The notes beneath the pieces are model-generated. The model ran no database searches. It had not been told where the DNA came from and saw nothing but the letters and a program-made list of their open reading frames with translations. A stretch of 64,000 nucleotides of DNA from Alteromonadaceae bacterium XY-R5 (GTDB lineage Bacteria > Pseudomonadota > Gammaproteobacteria > Enterobacterales > Alteromonadaceae). The position numbers were made by a program, and so were the translations under genes. Positions 39,011 through 46,571 of the stretch are shown here, in pieces (position 1 is the stretch's first letter; each line of letters opens with the position of its first letter). The stretch spans positions 1,116,001-1,180,000 of the forward strand of contig LXWE01000002.1 of assembly GCA_001660395.1 (NCBI GenBank). Direction: 5' to 3'.

Positions 39011-39286
39011 CTAGTTAATAACTCCGAGTATTATGCTTAAACAAGCTAAAAGACTCGTTGTTAAACCAACATTCCTCATAATGGTATTAAACTTTTCATC
39101 CGCTAATTGCCACTTTGATGTTCTTTGCCTGCCCATCAAAACAAGTAATAAACAGAGGCCTGTAAGCGCGGGAGAAGCAAAGGCCGTCTCTTTTTGGTGA
39201 AGTGAAAACGGAATAAATATAAAGACTACGAAAGCAAGTGAAAACCAAAGGCTAGCCACTTTACTATTTATAGTTCGATAAGACAT
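39011..39286 (-). CDS. Cassette 1: small membrane protein, unknown
   Basis: A 91-residue protein with three likely membrane segments (around residues 12-30, 38-53 and 72-89) and a charged loop between the second and third. I do not recognise a family. It is the gene of the leftmost cassette and reads on the minus strand towards attC site 1, like every other gene in the array. Confidence 0.6.
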   Translation of the reverse strand: MSYRTINSKVASLWFSLAFVVFIFIPFSLHQKETAFASPALTGLCLLLVLMGRQRTSKWQLADEKFNTIMRNVGLTTSLLACLSIILGVIN

Positions 39287-39308
39287 ACAATCTCCAAATC
39301 CTTTTGCC

Positions 39309-39352
39309 GTATCACGCCGCCATCAGGGAACGAGTTACTGCGTTTGTTATGA
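39309..39352 (-). repeat. attC site 2, degenerate
   Basis: The right half GCGTTTGTTATGA is a normal attC end. The left box is GTATCAC instead of a YYTAAC box, and the whole unit is only 44 bp, shorter than functional attC sites. It is probably a decayed or internally deleted attC. Confidence 0.45.
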
Positions 39353-39391
39353 TTCAATTTCCATGGAGCCAAGAGAGCAAACTTCCGACTG

Positions 39392-39844
39392 TCAAAATAA
39401 TTTACCACCGGTTTTCAAATCAGAGTATGCCCCTTTCAAAATTGGGCGTTTGAACAGCCTAGCGTGAAACATTCTGTTTCGAAGATGCCTATGAATATTA
39501 TCGGAAAGACTTTTGAACCCATCCCAATTCACTTTGTTGATATCACTTTCAGCGAAATGAGCACCTTGACGCACGCCTTTTTCATTCCAATGGGTGAAAC
39601 GACGCAAATTAAGCGCATTTTCAACTAAATCATGTGGCCTACCCTGTATGAATTGAAAAGTCTCCATTGCTTCTAGTGACTGGTAATACTTACCAACATT
39701 AGGGTCCAATTTAAAGGTTTTTACAAATGGTGTAGATGTAACTGATTTCCACCAACCACGTACAAAGAGCTCACCGTGATTGTCCTCAATATGGGAAGAC
39801 GCAAGAATATCTGCGCTATTGGTATAGAAATCTAGTTGAGCCAA
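39392..39844 (-). CDS. Cassette 2: hypothetical protein
   Basis: A 150-residue soluble protein rich in aromatic and basic residues (MAQLDFYTNSADILASSH start, FVRGWWKSVTSTPFVKTF, LRRFTHWNEKGVRQGAHF). No signal peptide, membrane segment or known motif is seen, and I do not recognise the family. It is bounded by the degenerate attC 2 and attC 3. Confidence 0.55.
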   Translation of the reverse strand: MAQLDFYTNSADILASSHIEDNHGELFVRGWWKSVTSTPFVKTFKLDPNVGKYYQSLEAMETFQFIQGRPHDLVENALNLRRFTHWNEKGVRQGAHFAESDINKVNWDGFKSLSDNIHRHLRNRMFHARLFKRPILKGAYSDLKTGGKLF

Positions 39845-39860
39845 CGGGCTGCTTTTGAAT

Positions 39861-39940
39861 CATAACGACTCACACAAGGGCGGCCAAATAAGTAAAACGT
39901 TCTGGAAGTTCCTGTGAGCGATTGCTGCGGACTGTTAAGT
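39861..39940 (-). repeat. attC site 3
   Basis: An 80-bp element from CATAAC to GTTAAGT with a TCACA/TGTGA stem inside, between cassette 2 and the GFA cassette. Confidence 0.65.
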
Positions 39941-39949
39941 GCGCTTTGG

Positions 39950-40303
39950 CTAAATATATTTAAAAGTAACTGCACCATCAAAGAACCTTACCTTAGCGTT
40001 TGAAAAAATACCGGACGTTTCCATACGAGTATTGATTGCAACCCGATAAGTACCATCGTCTCGTATCTGCGTGTAATGAACCGTACAGCCACAAATAGGA
40101 CATGAATGAAAAGTACGCAATTGCCGACCCCAACGATATTTTGTTGATCTTCCGTGAACATGAATAGAGACATCTTCAGCCGAATAATAGGCCCACAGTG
40201 CACCAAGTCTATGGCAAATAGAGCAGTTGCAGCTTGTAACAGAGTCGAGAGCCTGTTTAGCTTCAATTATGATATTGCCGCAGTGACATGATACTTCCAG
40301 CAT
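39950..40303 (-). CDS. Cassette 3: GFA-family zinc protein
   Basis: A 117-residue GFA/CENP-V-family protein with the zinc motifs VSCHCGNIII, SCNCSICHRLGALW and HSCPICGCTVHY. It is a divergent relative of the non-cassette GFA gene at 37426-37815, with the same cysteine layout. GFA proteins are frequent cargo of chromosomal integrons; their physiological substrates are mostly unknown. It sits between attC 3 and attC 4. Confidence 0.82.
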   Translation of the reverse strand: MLEVSCHCGNIIIEAKQALDSVTSCNCSICHRLGALWAYYSAEDVSIHVHGRSTKYRWGRQLRTFHSCPICGCTVHYTQIRDDGTYRVAINTRMETSGIFSNAKVRFFDGAVTFKYI

Positions 40304-40317
40304 GATCTTCCCTGAGT

Positions 40318-40431
40318 ATTTAACACCAAGCTAAGGAGCGCAAACACGCTGGGCATAATAGCAAAGTGCCCCGCGTGTTTGTGCCCAAGCAGACCATCCC
40401 AGCGGACTGCAATTTAAGCGCTTTGTTATGC
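40318..40431 (-). repeat. attC site 4
   Basis: A 114-bp palindromic element bounded by ATTTAAC and GTTATGC. Its right half (GTGTTTGTGCCCAAGCAGAC onwards) is nearly the same as in attC 1, so the two share a recent origin. Confidence 0.8.
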
Positions 40432-40448
40432 GATTTTACTAAAGCTAA

Positions 40449-40694
40449 TTACTGCCTAAATGTTGAGTGATGCATTACCCAATATGCCAAGGCAACAAAA
40501 ACGCCGCCAACTAACACTGCAAAAGACCACACCACTGGCCCGACAAAAGCGAGTTGTTCCCCACTCTTTTTTAAATGTCGTGCATCGTTGAACGTCGCCG
40601 CACTAAATGCAATATGAATGAGTATCGTGACCACAACATAAAGATATGACCATTGGCCTATTGCCATCATTAGGTCGTTTGAACCAAATTCCAT
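40449..40694 (-). CDS. Cassette 4: small membrane protein, unknown
   Basis: An 81-residue protein with two clear membrane segments (about residues 14-36 and 50-73) joined by a polar loop with NDARHLKKSGEQ. The family is not recognised. It is bounded by attC 4 and attC 5. Confidence 0.6.
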   Translation of the reverse strand: MEFGSNDLMMAIGQWSYLYVVVTILIHIAFSAATFNDARHLKKSGEQLAFVGPVVWSFAVLVGGVFVALAYWVMHHSTFRQ

Positions 40695-40734
40695 TTTAAC
40701 TTTTCCTTTTTAAAACCTTTAATATTTATGAGGC

Positions 40735-40844
40735 ACATAACACCCCACTTTGGGGCACAAATACGCAGGCTAAAATTGGAGCGAAGCGACTGAGCCTACG
40801 TGTATCCCAGCCCGCCCGCGGGCGACTACAGCGGTTTGTTAGCC
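40735..40844 (-). repeat. attC site 5 (long type)
   Basis: A 110-bp element from ACATAAC to GTTAGCC with a central GAGCGAAGCGACTGAG hairpin. The stop codon of cassette 5 lies inside its right end. Confidence 0.85.
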
Positions 40845-41350
40845 ACTGACACTTCATTTAATACTTCCTTGATGATCCTTCTAGATCTCATCAATGAAAA
40901 TGGAAAAGGTCGATAACTGATGCAAAATAACAAAACACTATTTTCTAAATATATTGCATAGAAGTCGTCGTTTATATAGTTCCCGAGTTTTGTATATTGA
41001 GCAGCGGTAAATTGCTTGTTGTCATAATGAGTTATGAAGTCTAACTTCTTAAGGTATTTTATTAAGGCTTCACGAAATTCATCCGATTGCAAAACGACCG
41101 TATTAGTCCCACGAAATTGCAACTTAAACATTAAAAAACCAAATAGCGTTGATAAAATAAGAGTTGCCACAGCAAACCCTGCATTTTTTTCTGTTGGGAA
41201 AGTCATCACAAAAAATGCGATAGCTATAATGAGGAAAATGACACCGTGAAATACAGCGTTAGATAAAAGGTCTACAGAACGGCTTAAAGAGGGACCTTCC
41301 GCAGCAAAATTGTTAGTTCGTTTAATTTGAGAAATCTTAGGCTTTTTCAT
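40826..41350 (-). CDS. Cassette 5: membrane protein, unknown
   Basis: A 174-residue protein with two central membrane segments (about residues 33-50 and 57-73), then a cytoplasmic-looking region resembling a lipid- or PH-like fold (LQFRGTNTVVLQSDEFREAL, FYAIYLENSVLLFCISYRPF). The family is not recognised. The reading frame runs through the attC core box and ends at TAG within attC 5, so the last few residues (VANKPL) are encoded by the recombination site. Confidence 0.6.
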   Translation of the reverse strand: MKKPKISQIKRTNNFAAEGPSLSRSVDLLSNAVFHGVIFLIIAIAFFVMTFPTEKNAGFAVATLILSTLFGFLMFKLQFRGTNTVVLQSDEFREALIKYLKKLDFITHYDNKQFTAAQYTKLGNYINDDFYAIYLENSVLLFCISYRPFPFSLMRSRRIIKEVLNEVSVANKPL

Positions 41351-41354
41351 AAGT

Positions 41355-41423
41355 GGCTAACGCTTTGAACAGCGGAAAACAAGAGCGCTGCGAGTGGTTT
41401 TCCGATGATTTAACTTGTTATAC
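41355..41423 (-). repeat. attC site 6
   Basis: A 69-bp element from GGCTAAC to GTTATAC with the GCGGAAAAC / GTTTTCCG inner stem. Confidence 0.8.
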
Positions 41424-41435
41424 ATCAATTTCCAC

Positions 41436-41894
41436 CTAACTCTCAGTAGGTGTTCTTGGTGGAGGAAGTTGTGATGGTGCAGCCTTCGCCGGCGCGAAGC
41501 TAAGGAGTTCAGTTAATTTATACACGGTCCAATTAGCACATAAGATCATGTCTGACCTATCTCTCTTCGTAGTGTTGTAAGACAAAATAATCTCTATATT
41601 GTCTACGTGTTTACTAGCAACGCTAAGGTAAGAGCGGTAATAATCACCGATGTAACTGAAGTCTTCATGTATATCTAAAGCTAATTCAAATTCATCATCT
41701 AATTTAGCACTAATACTACTTAGAAAAGTATCGCCTTTCTGTATTGGCGACAATATCTCAAATACCTTAAGTATTTGGCTGGGTTCGGTTTTTTCAATTA
41801 TTTCTACTGAGAAAGGAAAGAACTCTTTAACTTCTTTGCCGCATGCGAGAGCTTTTACGCTGAATAAGAGTAAGAACAATAATACCGTACGCAT
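41436..41894 (-). CDS. Cassette 6: exported protein, unknown
   Basis: A 152-residue protein that begins with a signal peptide (MRTVLLFLLLFSVKALA, then CGKEV, so either signal peptidase I or a lipoprotein-like cysteine). The frame is open upstream to 42032, but that part reads through attC 7 and is rejected. The mature part has no family I recognise; the C-terminus is proline-rich (PSQLPPPRTPTES). It probably acts in the periplasm. Confidence 0.6.
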   Translation of the reverse strand: MRTVLLFLLLFSVKALACGKEVKEFFPFSVEIIEKTEPSQILKVFEILSPIQKGDTFLSSISAKLDDEFELALDIHEDFSYIGDYYRSYLSVASKHVDNIEIILSYNTTKRDRSDMILCANWTVYKLTELLSFAPAKAAPSQLPPPRTPTES

Positions 41895-41907
41895 AACCTT
41901 CCTTGAT

Positions 41908-42018
41908 GTATAACGCCCCGCCAAGGGGCAAATTAAGTGGGCTATACTTGCGCGAAGCGCCAGCCCGCGAAAATTTGTCCCGCCAGCTAAGCTGGCTAAC
42001 TTGAGCGGCTTGTTAGGC
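41908..42018 (-). repeat. attC site 7 (long type)
   Basis: A 111-bp palindromic element from GTATAAC to GTTAGGC, with a CGCCCCGCCAAGGGG outer stem and a CGCGAAGCG centre. Confidence 0.83.
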
Positions 42019-42019
42019 A

Positions 42020-42376
42020 TCACAATTGCCACCAGAAAAGCTGAATATTCGCCATTAAAGCAGCAAACGAAAGGGACAATACTCTTGCTGCATGTAAAGA
42101 TCTGCCATGGTTAACAATACGCCTTATTTCTGAATAAGCACAAATAGCAAGCATGAGAACGGAGACAGCAATAGCACCCAGCGCAAAATGCTCCTCCACC
42201 AATAAGACCTCATCGGGACCAACCACAACACCCTGGTAAGGTACAAAAGGGCTCATTAGCCATCGATAGGCTTCGCCAAATATAGAAGTTAAGCCGAAAT
42301 TCCAATAAAGCTCGTACGTGACAATCGTTAATATCACAGCAAATGCTAGAAACAGGTTGCTTAGCTTAGTGCTCAT
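42020..42376 (-). CDS. Cassette 7: membrane protein, unknown
   Basis: A 118-residue protein starting at 42376 (MSTKLSNLFLAFAVILTIV); the frame continues upstream into attC 8 but that extension is rejected. It has three likely membrane segments (about residues 6-24, 60-80 and 98-115). The family is not recognised. It lies between attC 7 and attC 8. Confidence 0.58.
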   Translation of the reverse strand: MSTKLSNLFLAFAVILTIVTYELYWNFGLTSIFGEAYRWLMSPFVPYQGVVVGPDEVLLVEEHFALGAIAVSVLMLAICAYSEIRRIVNHGRSLHAARVLSLSFAALMANIQLFWWQL

Positions 42377-42384
42377 TCCGTGAT

Positions 42385-42502
42385 GCCTAACGCCCCACTT
42401 AGGGGCACAAATACGTTGGCTAAAATACGAAGCGCAGCGAAGGGAATCAACGTGTTTGTGTCCCAACGAGCGCAAGCGAGTGACTACAGTGGTTTGTTAT
42501 GC
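42385..42502 (-). repeat. attC site 8 (long type)
   Basis: A 118-bp element from GCCTAAC to GTTATGC with a central GAAGCGCAGCGAAGGG hairpin. The stop codon of cassette 8 is the TAA of its right-hand core box. Confidence 0.85.
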
Positions 42503-42922
42503 GCTAACCGAAGCAAAATAAAGCCTAAGCTTGGGATTAAAGAAAACATACCACCCCCAAAAAGATATTATTACACTACCAACTACTACCCCAGTCACAC
42601 TGTAAAAGCTAAGTAATCCAACAATTAAAGACCAATATAAGAATGCTCCCCAAAGACCAATACGTTTTCGTTGGACAGTCGACATACATATAAAAACCAT
42701 TAAAACACTAAAACCCAAAAAAGCTGGGGCCATACCTGTATACCAAAATTCTGAATATGTTAAATCACGTCCATTTAACGAATAGGTTGCTCCAGGCCAA
42801 GGCCAAAACGCAAACAAAAGAACAGCAAGATAAGTTAATGAATTAAGGCGGTGTTGGAACCAAAATAATGGAGGCATACCGCGAACATCACTGAACATTT
42901 TAATTAGAGCTTTGATAATCAT
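42497..42922 (-). CDS. Cassette 8: membrane protein, unknown
   Basis: A 141-residue protein with four hydrophobic segments (about residues 29-45, 65-81, 89-103 and 106-128) and a polar loop TYSLNGRDLTYSEFWYTG. The family is not recognised. The stop codon TAA is supplied by the attC 8 core box. Confidence 0.6.
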   Translation of the reverse strand: MIIKALIKMFSDVRGMPPLFWFQHRLNSLTYLAVLLFAFWPWPGATYSLNGRDLTYSEFWYTGMAPAFLGFSVLMVFICMSTVQRKRIGLWGAFLYWSLIVGLLSFYSVTGVVVGSVIISFWGWYVFFNPKLRLYFASVSA

Positions 42923-42942
42923 TCCTTTGAACTTTCAAGATC

Positions 42943-43012
42943 GCATAACGCCCCAAGCAGGGGCTATTTTGAGCGCAGCGAGAAATAGTCCCACGGCCTT
43001 GGCTTGTTAGCT
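42943..43012 (-). repeat. attC site 9 (70-bp type)
   Basis: A 70-bp attC from GCATAAC to GTTAGCT with the CCAAGCAGGGGCTATTTTGA half-palindrome that recurs in seven sites. It supplies the stop codon of cassette 9. Confidence 0.88.
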
Positions 43013-43435
43013 TCCTGATCCAATTAGTCCTTGTATTGTAGATACCAAGATTCTCGCAGATTCAGAAGTATCATCTATTGGTATTCTAAAATAGGTTTTA
43101 TCAGAGCTATCTACTCGCAGACTGATTGTGTAGAAACTTGGGTTAGCTAAATCGTCAACACTACCTTTCTCAAATAAATAACCAGAGAATTCCTCCGAAG
43201 ATACGATGTTCCATAATTTGCTAAATAAAACCTGATCAATCTCAATGTCTTTTTTAATATTCGATGCCCCCATTCCTGCAACATTAGCAATTGCAGATTC
43301 ACCATTGGACATAATGGATGCATAGACGATATGGCCTGGCTCTAATTGCTGGAGGAAAAAAAGCTGGCTTGTTTTCGCTAAAGCACTGTTACAGCACAGA
43401 GCTATGGCAATGAATGTATAGAGAGAAAACTTCAT
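43007..43435 (-). CDS. Cassette 9: exported protein, unknown
   Basis: A 142-residue protein with a clear signal peptide (MKFSLYTFIAIALCCNSALA, cleavage likely after ALA). The start at 43435 is chosen for that reason although the frame is open to 43522 through attC 10. The mature part (VYASIMSNGESAIANVAG, FYTISLRVDSSDKTYFRIPI) has no family I recognise. Its TAA stop lies in the core box of attC 9. Confidence 0.6.
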   Translation of the reverse strand: MKFSLYTFIAIALCCNSALAKTSQLFFLQQLEPGHIVYASIMSNGESAIANVAGMGASNIKKDIEIDQVLFSKLWNIVSSEEFSGYLFEKGSVDDLANPSFYTISLRVDSSDKTYFRIPIDDTSESARILVSTIQGLIGSGS

Positions 43436-43456
43436 ATTCTCGATGTCCTCCTTGGA

Positions 43457-43557
43457 AGCTAACGCCCGCTTAACAGGCGCAAAAGGCTTGGCTAAAATTA
43501 GGAACGAAGTGACGCAAGCCAAGCTTTTTGCGTCCTTGGTTGAAGCGTTTGTTATGT
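43457..43557 (-). repeat. attC site 10
   Basis: A 101-bp palindromic element from AGCTAAC to GTTATGT with CAAAAGGCTTGGC / GCCAAGCTTTTTG arms. Confidence 0.82.
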
Positions 43558-43559
43558 AG

Positions 43560-44345
43560 TTACTCGCAGTTTAACTCTTTAAATACAGTGACCCTTTTGA
43601 GGCGTTCATCATGGAGATCAATGAAATCATTTTCCAGTTCGCCCTCTAAAAGCTGATTTACGTAATATGGAGGATAATCCCGTAAGTATTCTTCTGCTGA
43701 GTTTGTTTCCATTTCACTAATTAAGTCCATGCCTGCTAACCAACTTAGAGCACGTTCGGGTAATTCTTTACCTCCGAAACCTGAACAGCAAAAGATACAG
43801 TGCATCGGTTTCAATGATTTAATAACGGAAGAAAGACGAGTTTCATTATTAGATTGTAATTTTTTTACTTCTTGTGGACTGAGAATGGCTGTGCCGTAAT
43901 GCCGAACGGTTGGCTTGTAACTTTGACAGTTCCAATTTGCTTTGTATTTTTTAGGATCCCAATTGGTATACATGCAATACAACGGTATTAGCTTATTTTT
44001 ACTCGCATCTTTAATTAATAAATCAACTTGAGACCCATGTTTATTTTTATGGTGTAAATGCTCATATTTTTCAGATGCAAGATTTAATACCTTAGCTTGG
44101 ACTCTCATCCCTAACCATTTACCACTGGGTCCCGAAAACCACCATTCCCAATCAGCCCCGTTTAGGGATTCAGCGTGTCTTGTAAATGTATCGATAGATA
44201 TTTTACCTACGCCCCATTTTTTGATGTTCAACACAACAAAATCCGTAAGAGACTCTTCTCCGACTTGAAAATCAAGAGCTCTTGCTTCACGAAGCTTATT
44301 CCAAGTCCAACTCGAATTTTTTATTGCAATTTCATCTAGTTCCAT
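43560..44345 (-). CDS. Cassette 10: DUF6615-like protein
   Basis: A 261-residue soluble protein, the largest in the array. The segments ALDFQVGEESLTDFVVLNIK, NGADWEWWFSG and WLGMRVQAKVLNL match my memory of the DUF6615 family, whose alternating acidic and Gln/Lys pattern (EES, DWEWW, RVQAK) suggests a nuclease-like fold; that role is unproven. Cysteines cluster in MHCIFCCSGFGG. The start at 44345 is preferred over a GTG two codons earlier. It lies between attC 10 and attC 11. Confidence 0.6.
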   Translation of the reverse strand: MELDEIAIKNSSWTWNKLREARALDFQVGEESLTDFVVLNIKKWGVGKISIDTFTRHAESLNGADWEWWFSGPSGKWLGMRVQAKVLNLASEKYEHLHHKNKHGSQVDLLIKDASKNKLIPLYCMYTNWDPKKYKANWNCQSYKPTVRHYGTAILSPQEVKKLQSNNETRLSSVIKSLKPMHCIFCCSGFGGKELPERALSWLAGMDLISEMETNSAEEYLRDYPPYYVNQLLEGELENDFIDLHDERLKRVTVFKELNCE

Positions 44346-44366
44346 TTGCACAATATCCCATTGACT

Positions 44367-44436
44367 ACATAACGCCCCAAGCAGGGGCTATTTTGAGCGC
44401 AGCGAGAAATAGTCCCACTGCCTTGGTTTGTTAGCA
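44367..44436 (-). repeat. attC site 11 (70-bp type)
   Basis: A 70-bp attC from ACATAAC to GTTAGCA, nearly identical to attC 9, 14, 22, 23, 26 and 27. It is the attC of ORF-less cassette copy 1, unlike the other copies, which carry a different attC. Confidence 0.88.
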
Positions 44437-44709
44437 GCTACGCCAGCCTGTCGCGGCTTTGCCGCCACCACTGCCAATGCGTAGTGCTTTGATTAATTTA
44501 ATAAAACCACTGTAAAACAACCTAGCGGGATTGAAAACAACAACGGGTGTTTTTATTTACCTTGAACCGGTGGTTAGCAGAGAGGACCCCGTTAGGAAAC
44601 CTAGTGGTGTGGTTAGCGGAAAATGCCGACTTTACGAAACAGCCTGCCGAAACTACCCTGCCCTAAAACCCAATTTTGAACTGAATTTTTAAGGCAGTAA
44701 GGAATGAAC
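44437..44709 (-). repeat. ORF-less cassette copy 1 (body)
   Basis: A 273-bp cassette body without a credible ORF. It is one of five copies that share a GCGGC-TTT-GCCGC hairpin near the left end, the block ATAAAACCACTGTAAAACAA, the AAACCTAGTGGTGTG block and a right end GGCAGTAAGGA. Read on the minus strand, the hairpin lies at the 3' end next to the attC. Function unknown; it could be a structured RNA, a promoter-bearing cassette or inert DNA. Confidence 0.75.
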
Positions 44710-44759
44710 TGCTAACGCCGCCAGCACCGTAGGGGCGATCGTGCCTGGCCTTGTTAAGT
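44710..44759 (-). repeat. attC site 12 (short)
   Basis: A 50-bp element from TGCTAAC to GTTAAGT with a CCAGCAC / GTGCCTGG stem. It is shorter than usual but keeps both core boxes. Confidence 0.65.
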
Positions 44760-44767
44760 TTTTATAT

Positions 44768-45064
44768 TTAGTAGCACTCATGGTCATTATCTATTACGGC
44801 CTGCGCATCAGTGGCTTTTGCTAGCATTTTATACTTTGGGTAATTGGCACTAGGCTCGTTTTGCGACCATGTTAGATGCACCAACACATACCCCATTTCT
44901 CTTATCTCGAAGATAACATCATCGCTACTCTCATTCTTTGCAACTGCTTTGAACTGCCCTTTGAGCTTGTACAAGTAACTTGATGAATGAAGCTCTCGAT
45001 TCAACTCAGCTTCCAAGGCGGTTGGATTAACGGGCTCATCCCATGGCTCTTTTAATTGCAACAT
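44768..45064 (-). CDS. Cassette 12: hypothetical protein
   Basis: A 98-residue soluble, acidic protein (start MLQLKEPWDEPVNPTALEAE, later GYVLVHLTWSQNEP, end DNDHECY). No membrane segment or motif is seen. The pattern of an N-terminal helix followed by a small beta-sheet region is typical of many uncharacterised integron cassette proteins, but I do not recognise the family. Confidence 0.55.
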   Translation of the reverse strand: MLQLKEPWDEPVNPTALEAELNRELHSSSYLYKLKGQFKAVAKNESSDDVIFEIREMGYVLVHLTWSQNEPSANYPKYKMLAKATDAQAVIDNDHECY

Positions 45065-45080
45065 CCTCGATGCCTCGTAA

Positions 45081-45164
45081 ACTTAACGCCTGCAGTTGCG
45101 GCCGCAGCGAAGCGGAGGTCCAGCCAAAGCGCAGCTTTGGCGATGCAACCTGCACTTGTTAGGG
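45081..45164 (-). repeat. attC site 13
   Basis: An 84-bp element from ACTTAAC to GTTAGGG with a GCTGCGGCCGC-like core and CCAAAGC/GCTTTGG stem. It supplies the stop codon of cassette 13. Confidence 0.8.
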
Positions 45165-45641
45165 CTGACCTTTGCCATTGAAAACAGCTTTGTATTCAGG
45201 GTGCTTCGCTTTTTGAGAACGTGTTAATACGGTACGCAAAGCGTTTGCCAACACCCACTTTAAGTTTGCGTCTTGCTCTTGGTAAAAGGCAGTTAGTAAA
45301 GCTTCAGAGGCCACTTCATTTGCGTCTTTTTCTGTAAGAGCGCGAATGATGCCCTCTCTAATTCTCGGATGATGCTCAACAGCGAGGTGATTCACCAATA
45401 TTGAATAGGCCCTGCTATAGCTACCGCTAAATTTACTTAAAAACTCATAGCGATTATCGGCATTGACGAAATCCCATACCGATTCGATTTCATAACCAAG
45501 TGCGCTCAGCTCTTCAATTAAACCACGCTCATCCTCTGCCAGAATTGCAGCTTTTTCCTCAAGCTCTTTGTCTTTAAGCTTACGCATCGCCTGGTATTCA
45601 GGATCAGCTTCTAGCTTTTTCATTAAATCACTGGCTTTCAT
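45159..45641 (-). CDS. Cassette 13: HEAT-repeat-like helical protein
   Basis: A 160-residue all-helical protein. The N-terminal half is highly charged (KKLEADPEYQAMRKLKDKEL, probable coiled coil). The C-terminal half (AVEHHPRIREGIIRALTEKD, then ANLKWVLANALRTVLT) has the spacing of two HEAT-like repeats, suggesting a protein-binding surface. Function unknown. The TAA stop is part of the attC 13 core box. Confidence 0.6.
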   Translation of the reverse strand: MKASDLMKKLEADPEYQAMRKLKDKELEEKAAILAEDERGLIEELSALGYEIESVWDFVNADNRYEFLSKFSGSYSRAYSILVNHLAVEHHPRIREGIIRALTEKDANEVASEALLTAFYQEQDANLKWVLANALRTVLTRSQKAKHPEYKAVFNGKGQP

Positions 45642-45657
45642 TCGTAAGCTCCAAGAG

Positions 45658-45727
45658 CCCTAACGCCCCAAGCAGGGGCTATTTTGAGCGCAGCGAGAAA
45701 TAGTCCCGCTGCCTTGGTTTGTTATGT
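45658..45727 (-). repeat. attC site 14 (70-bp type)
   Basis: A 70-bp attC from CCCTAAC to GTTATGT of the CCAAGCAGGGGCTATTTTGA type. Confidence 0.88.
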
Positions 45728-45736
45728 ACGTGCCGA

Positions 45737-46060
45737 TTACAACCGCACATACCGTGGCACTTTATTTTTTAACAGCCGTACCAGCTCTGGCTGCATACGG
45801 TCATAATTGTCTGGTATATCCAAGCAGGCTAACTTTTTACCTTGAAGCAGTTCCTTATATTTTTTTGATACTTTATTTTTGTGAGACTTTTCCATTACAA
45901 AAATAACATCAGCCCATTCGATGAGATCACCAGATATAGGTGTTTCAGCATCTAAGTTTGTGCCGCAGCCGATAGCGTTCACACCATCATATTCAGCGAA
46001 TACTTCTTCGGCTGTAGGACTACGCAATCTATTTTCTGAACAAACAAATAAAAGGTTCAT
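45737..46060 (-). CDS. Cassette 14: low-molecular-weight protein tyrosine phosphatase-like protein
   Basis: A 107-residue protein with the phosphatase P-loop near the N-terminus, FVCSENRLRSPTAEEVF, in which Cys7 and Arg13 form the CX5R signature. The segment DVIFVMEKSHKNKVSKKYKE follows, and the aspartate of CLDIPDNYD is the likely general acid. It is shorter than typical enzymes of about 150 residues but matches a compact branch of the family. Its substrate is unknown. It is one of the few cassette genes here with a recognisable catalytic motif. Confidence 0.8.
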   Translation of the reverse strand: MNLLFVCSENRLRSPTAEEVFAEYDGVNAIGCGTNLDAETPISGDLIEWADVIFVMEKSHKNKVSKKYKELLQGKKLACLDIPDNYDRMQPELVRLLKNKVPRYVRL

Positions 46061-46072
46061 ATTCCCTTAAGT

Positions 46073-46186
46073 ACATAACACCCCACTAAGGGGCAGTAAC
46101 ATATGGGCTAAAATACGAGCGAAGCGACAGAGCCCATATGTTACTGTCCCAGCGAGCCAGCGAGCGACTTGAGTGGTTTGTTATAT
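46073..46186 (-). repeat. attC site 15 (long type)
   Basis: A 114-bp attC from ACATAAC to GTTATAT with long ATATGGGCT / AGCCCATAT arms around a GAGCGAAGCGACAG centre. Confidence 0.87.
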
Positions 46187-46195
46187 GCCGCCACC

Positions 46196-46459
46196 TCAAG
46201 TCCCTGACTTAACACTTTTGTACTTTAGCCGACTTAAACTGCGCTGCCTATTGTAATCACCTACAGCTGTGATGCCGACAATGATAGAAATAGGCCAACC
46301 TACGATGATACCGAAACCAAACACCATGATAGTTGGGAGAATTGTGATTGAGAATACTATTCCATACAGTTTACTAGAGTAAAACAAACCCAAAGGTCCG
46401 AAAATGATGTTGAGAATTAGCTGCACCAAATAACTTTTATGTTCATTTTGATGATCCAT
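46196..46459 (-). CDS. Cassette 15: small membrane protein, unknown
   Basis: An 87-residue protein starting at 46459 (MDHQNEHKSYLVQLILNIIF) with two or three membrane segments, including a glycine-rich one (VFGFGIIVGWPISIIVGITA), and a basic C-terminus. The NIIFGPLGLFYSS segment recalls TM2-type small membrane proteins, but I would not assign it. The frame is open upstream to 46612 through attC 16, which is rejected as coding. Confidence 0.55.
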   Translation of the reverse strand: MDHQNEHKSYLVQLILNIIFGPLGLFYSSKLYGIVFSITILPTIMVFGFGIIVGWPISIIVGITAVGDYNRQRSLSRLKYKSVKSGT

Positions 46460-46503
46460 TGACACTACCTCAGCAAGTATTAATACGCTGGATTCCGAAA
46501 GGC

Positions 46504-46571
46504 ATATAACGTCCAAATTTGCGGCAAAAACCGCGCAGCGAGTTTTTGTCCGGTACATTTTTTTGTTAGCA
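46504..46571 (-). repeat. attC site 16 (TTTGCGGC type)
   Basis: A 68-bp attC from ATATAAC to GTTAGCA with AATTTGCGGCAAAAACCGCG in its left half. It is the attC of ORF-less cassette copy 2; the same attC type accompanies copies 3, 4 and 5. Confidence 0.87.

Noticed and set aside
41895-42032. N-terminal extension of cassette 6 (and similar extensions at 42377-42475, 43436-43522, 46460-46612, 48972-49040)
   Set aside because: These extensions read through the neighbouring attC site; the downstream ATG starts directly with a signal peptide or a sensible N-terminus.
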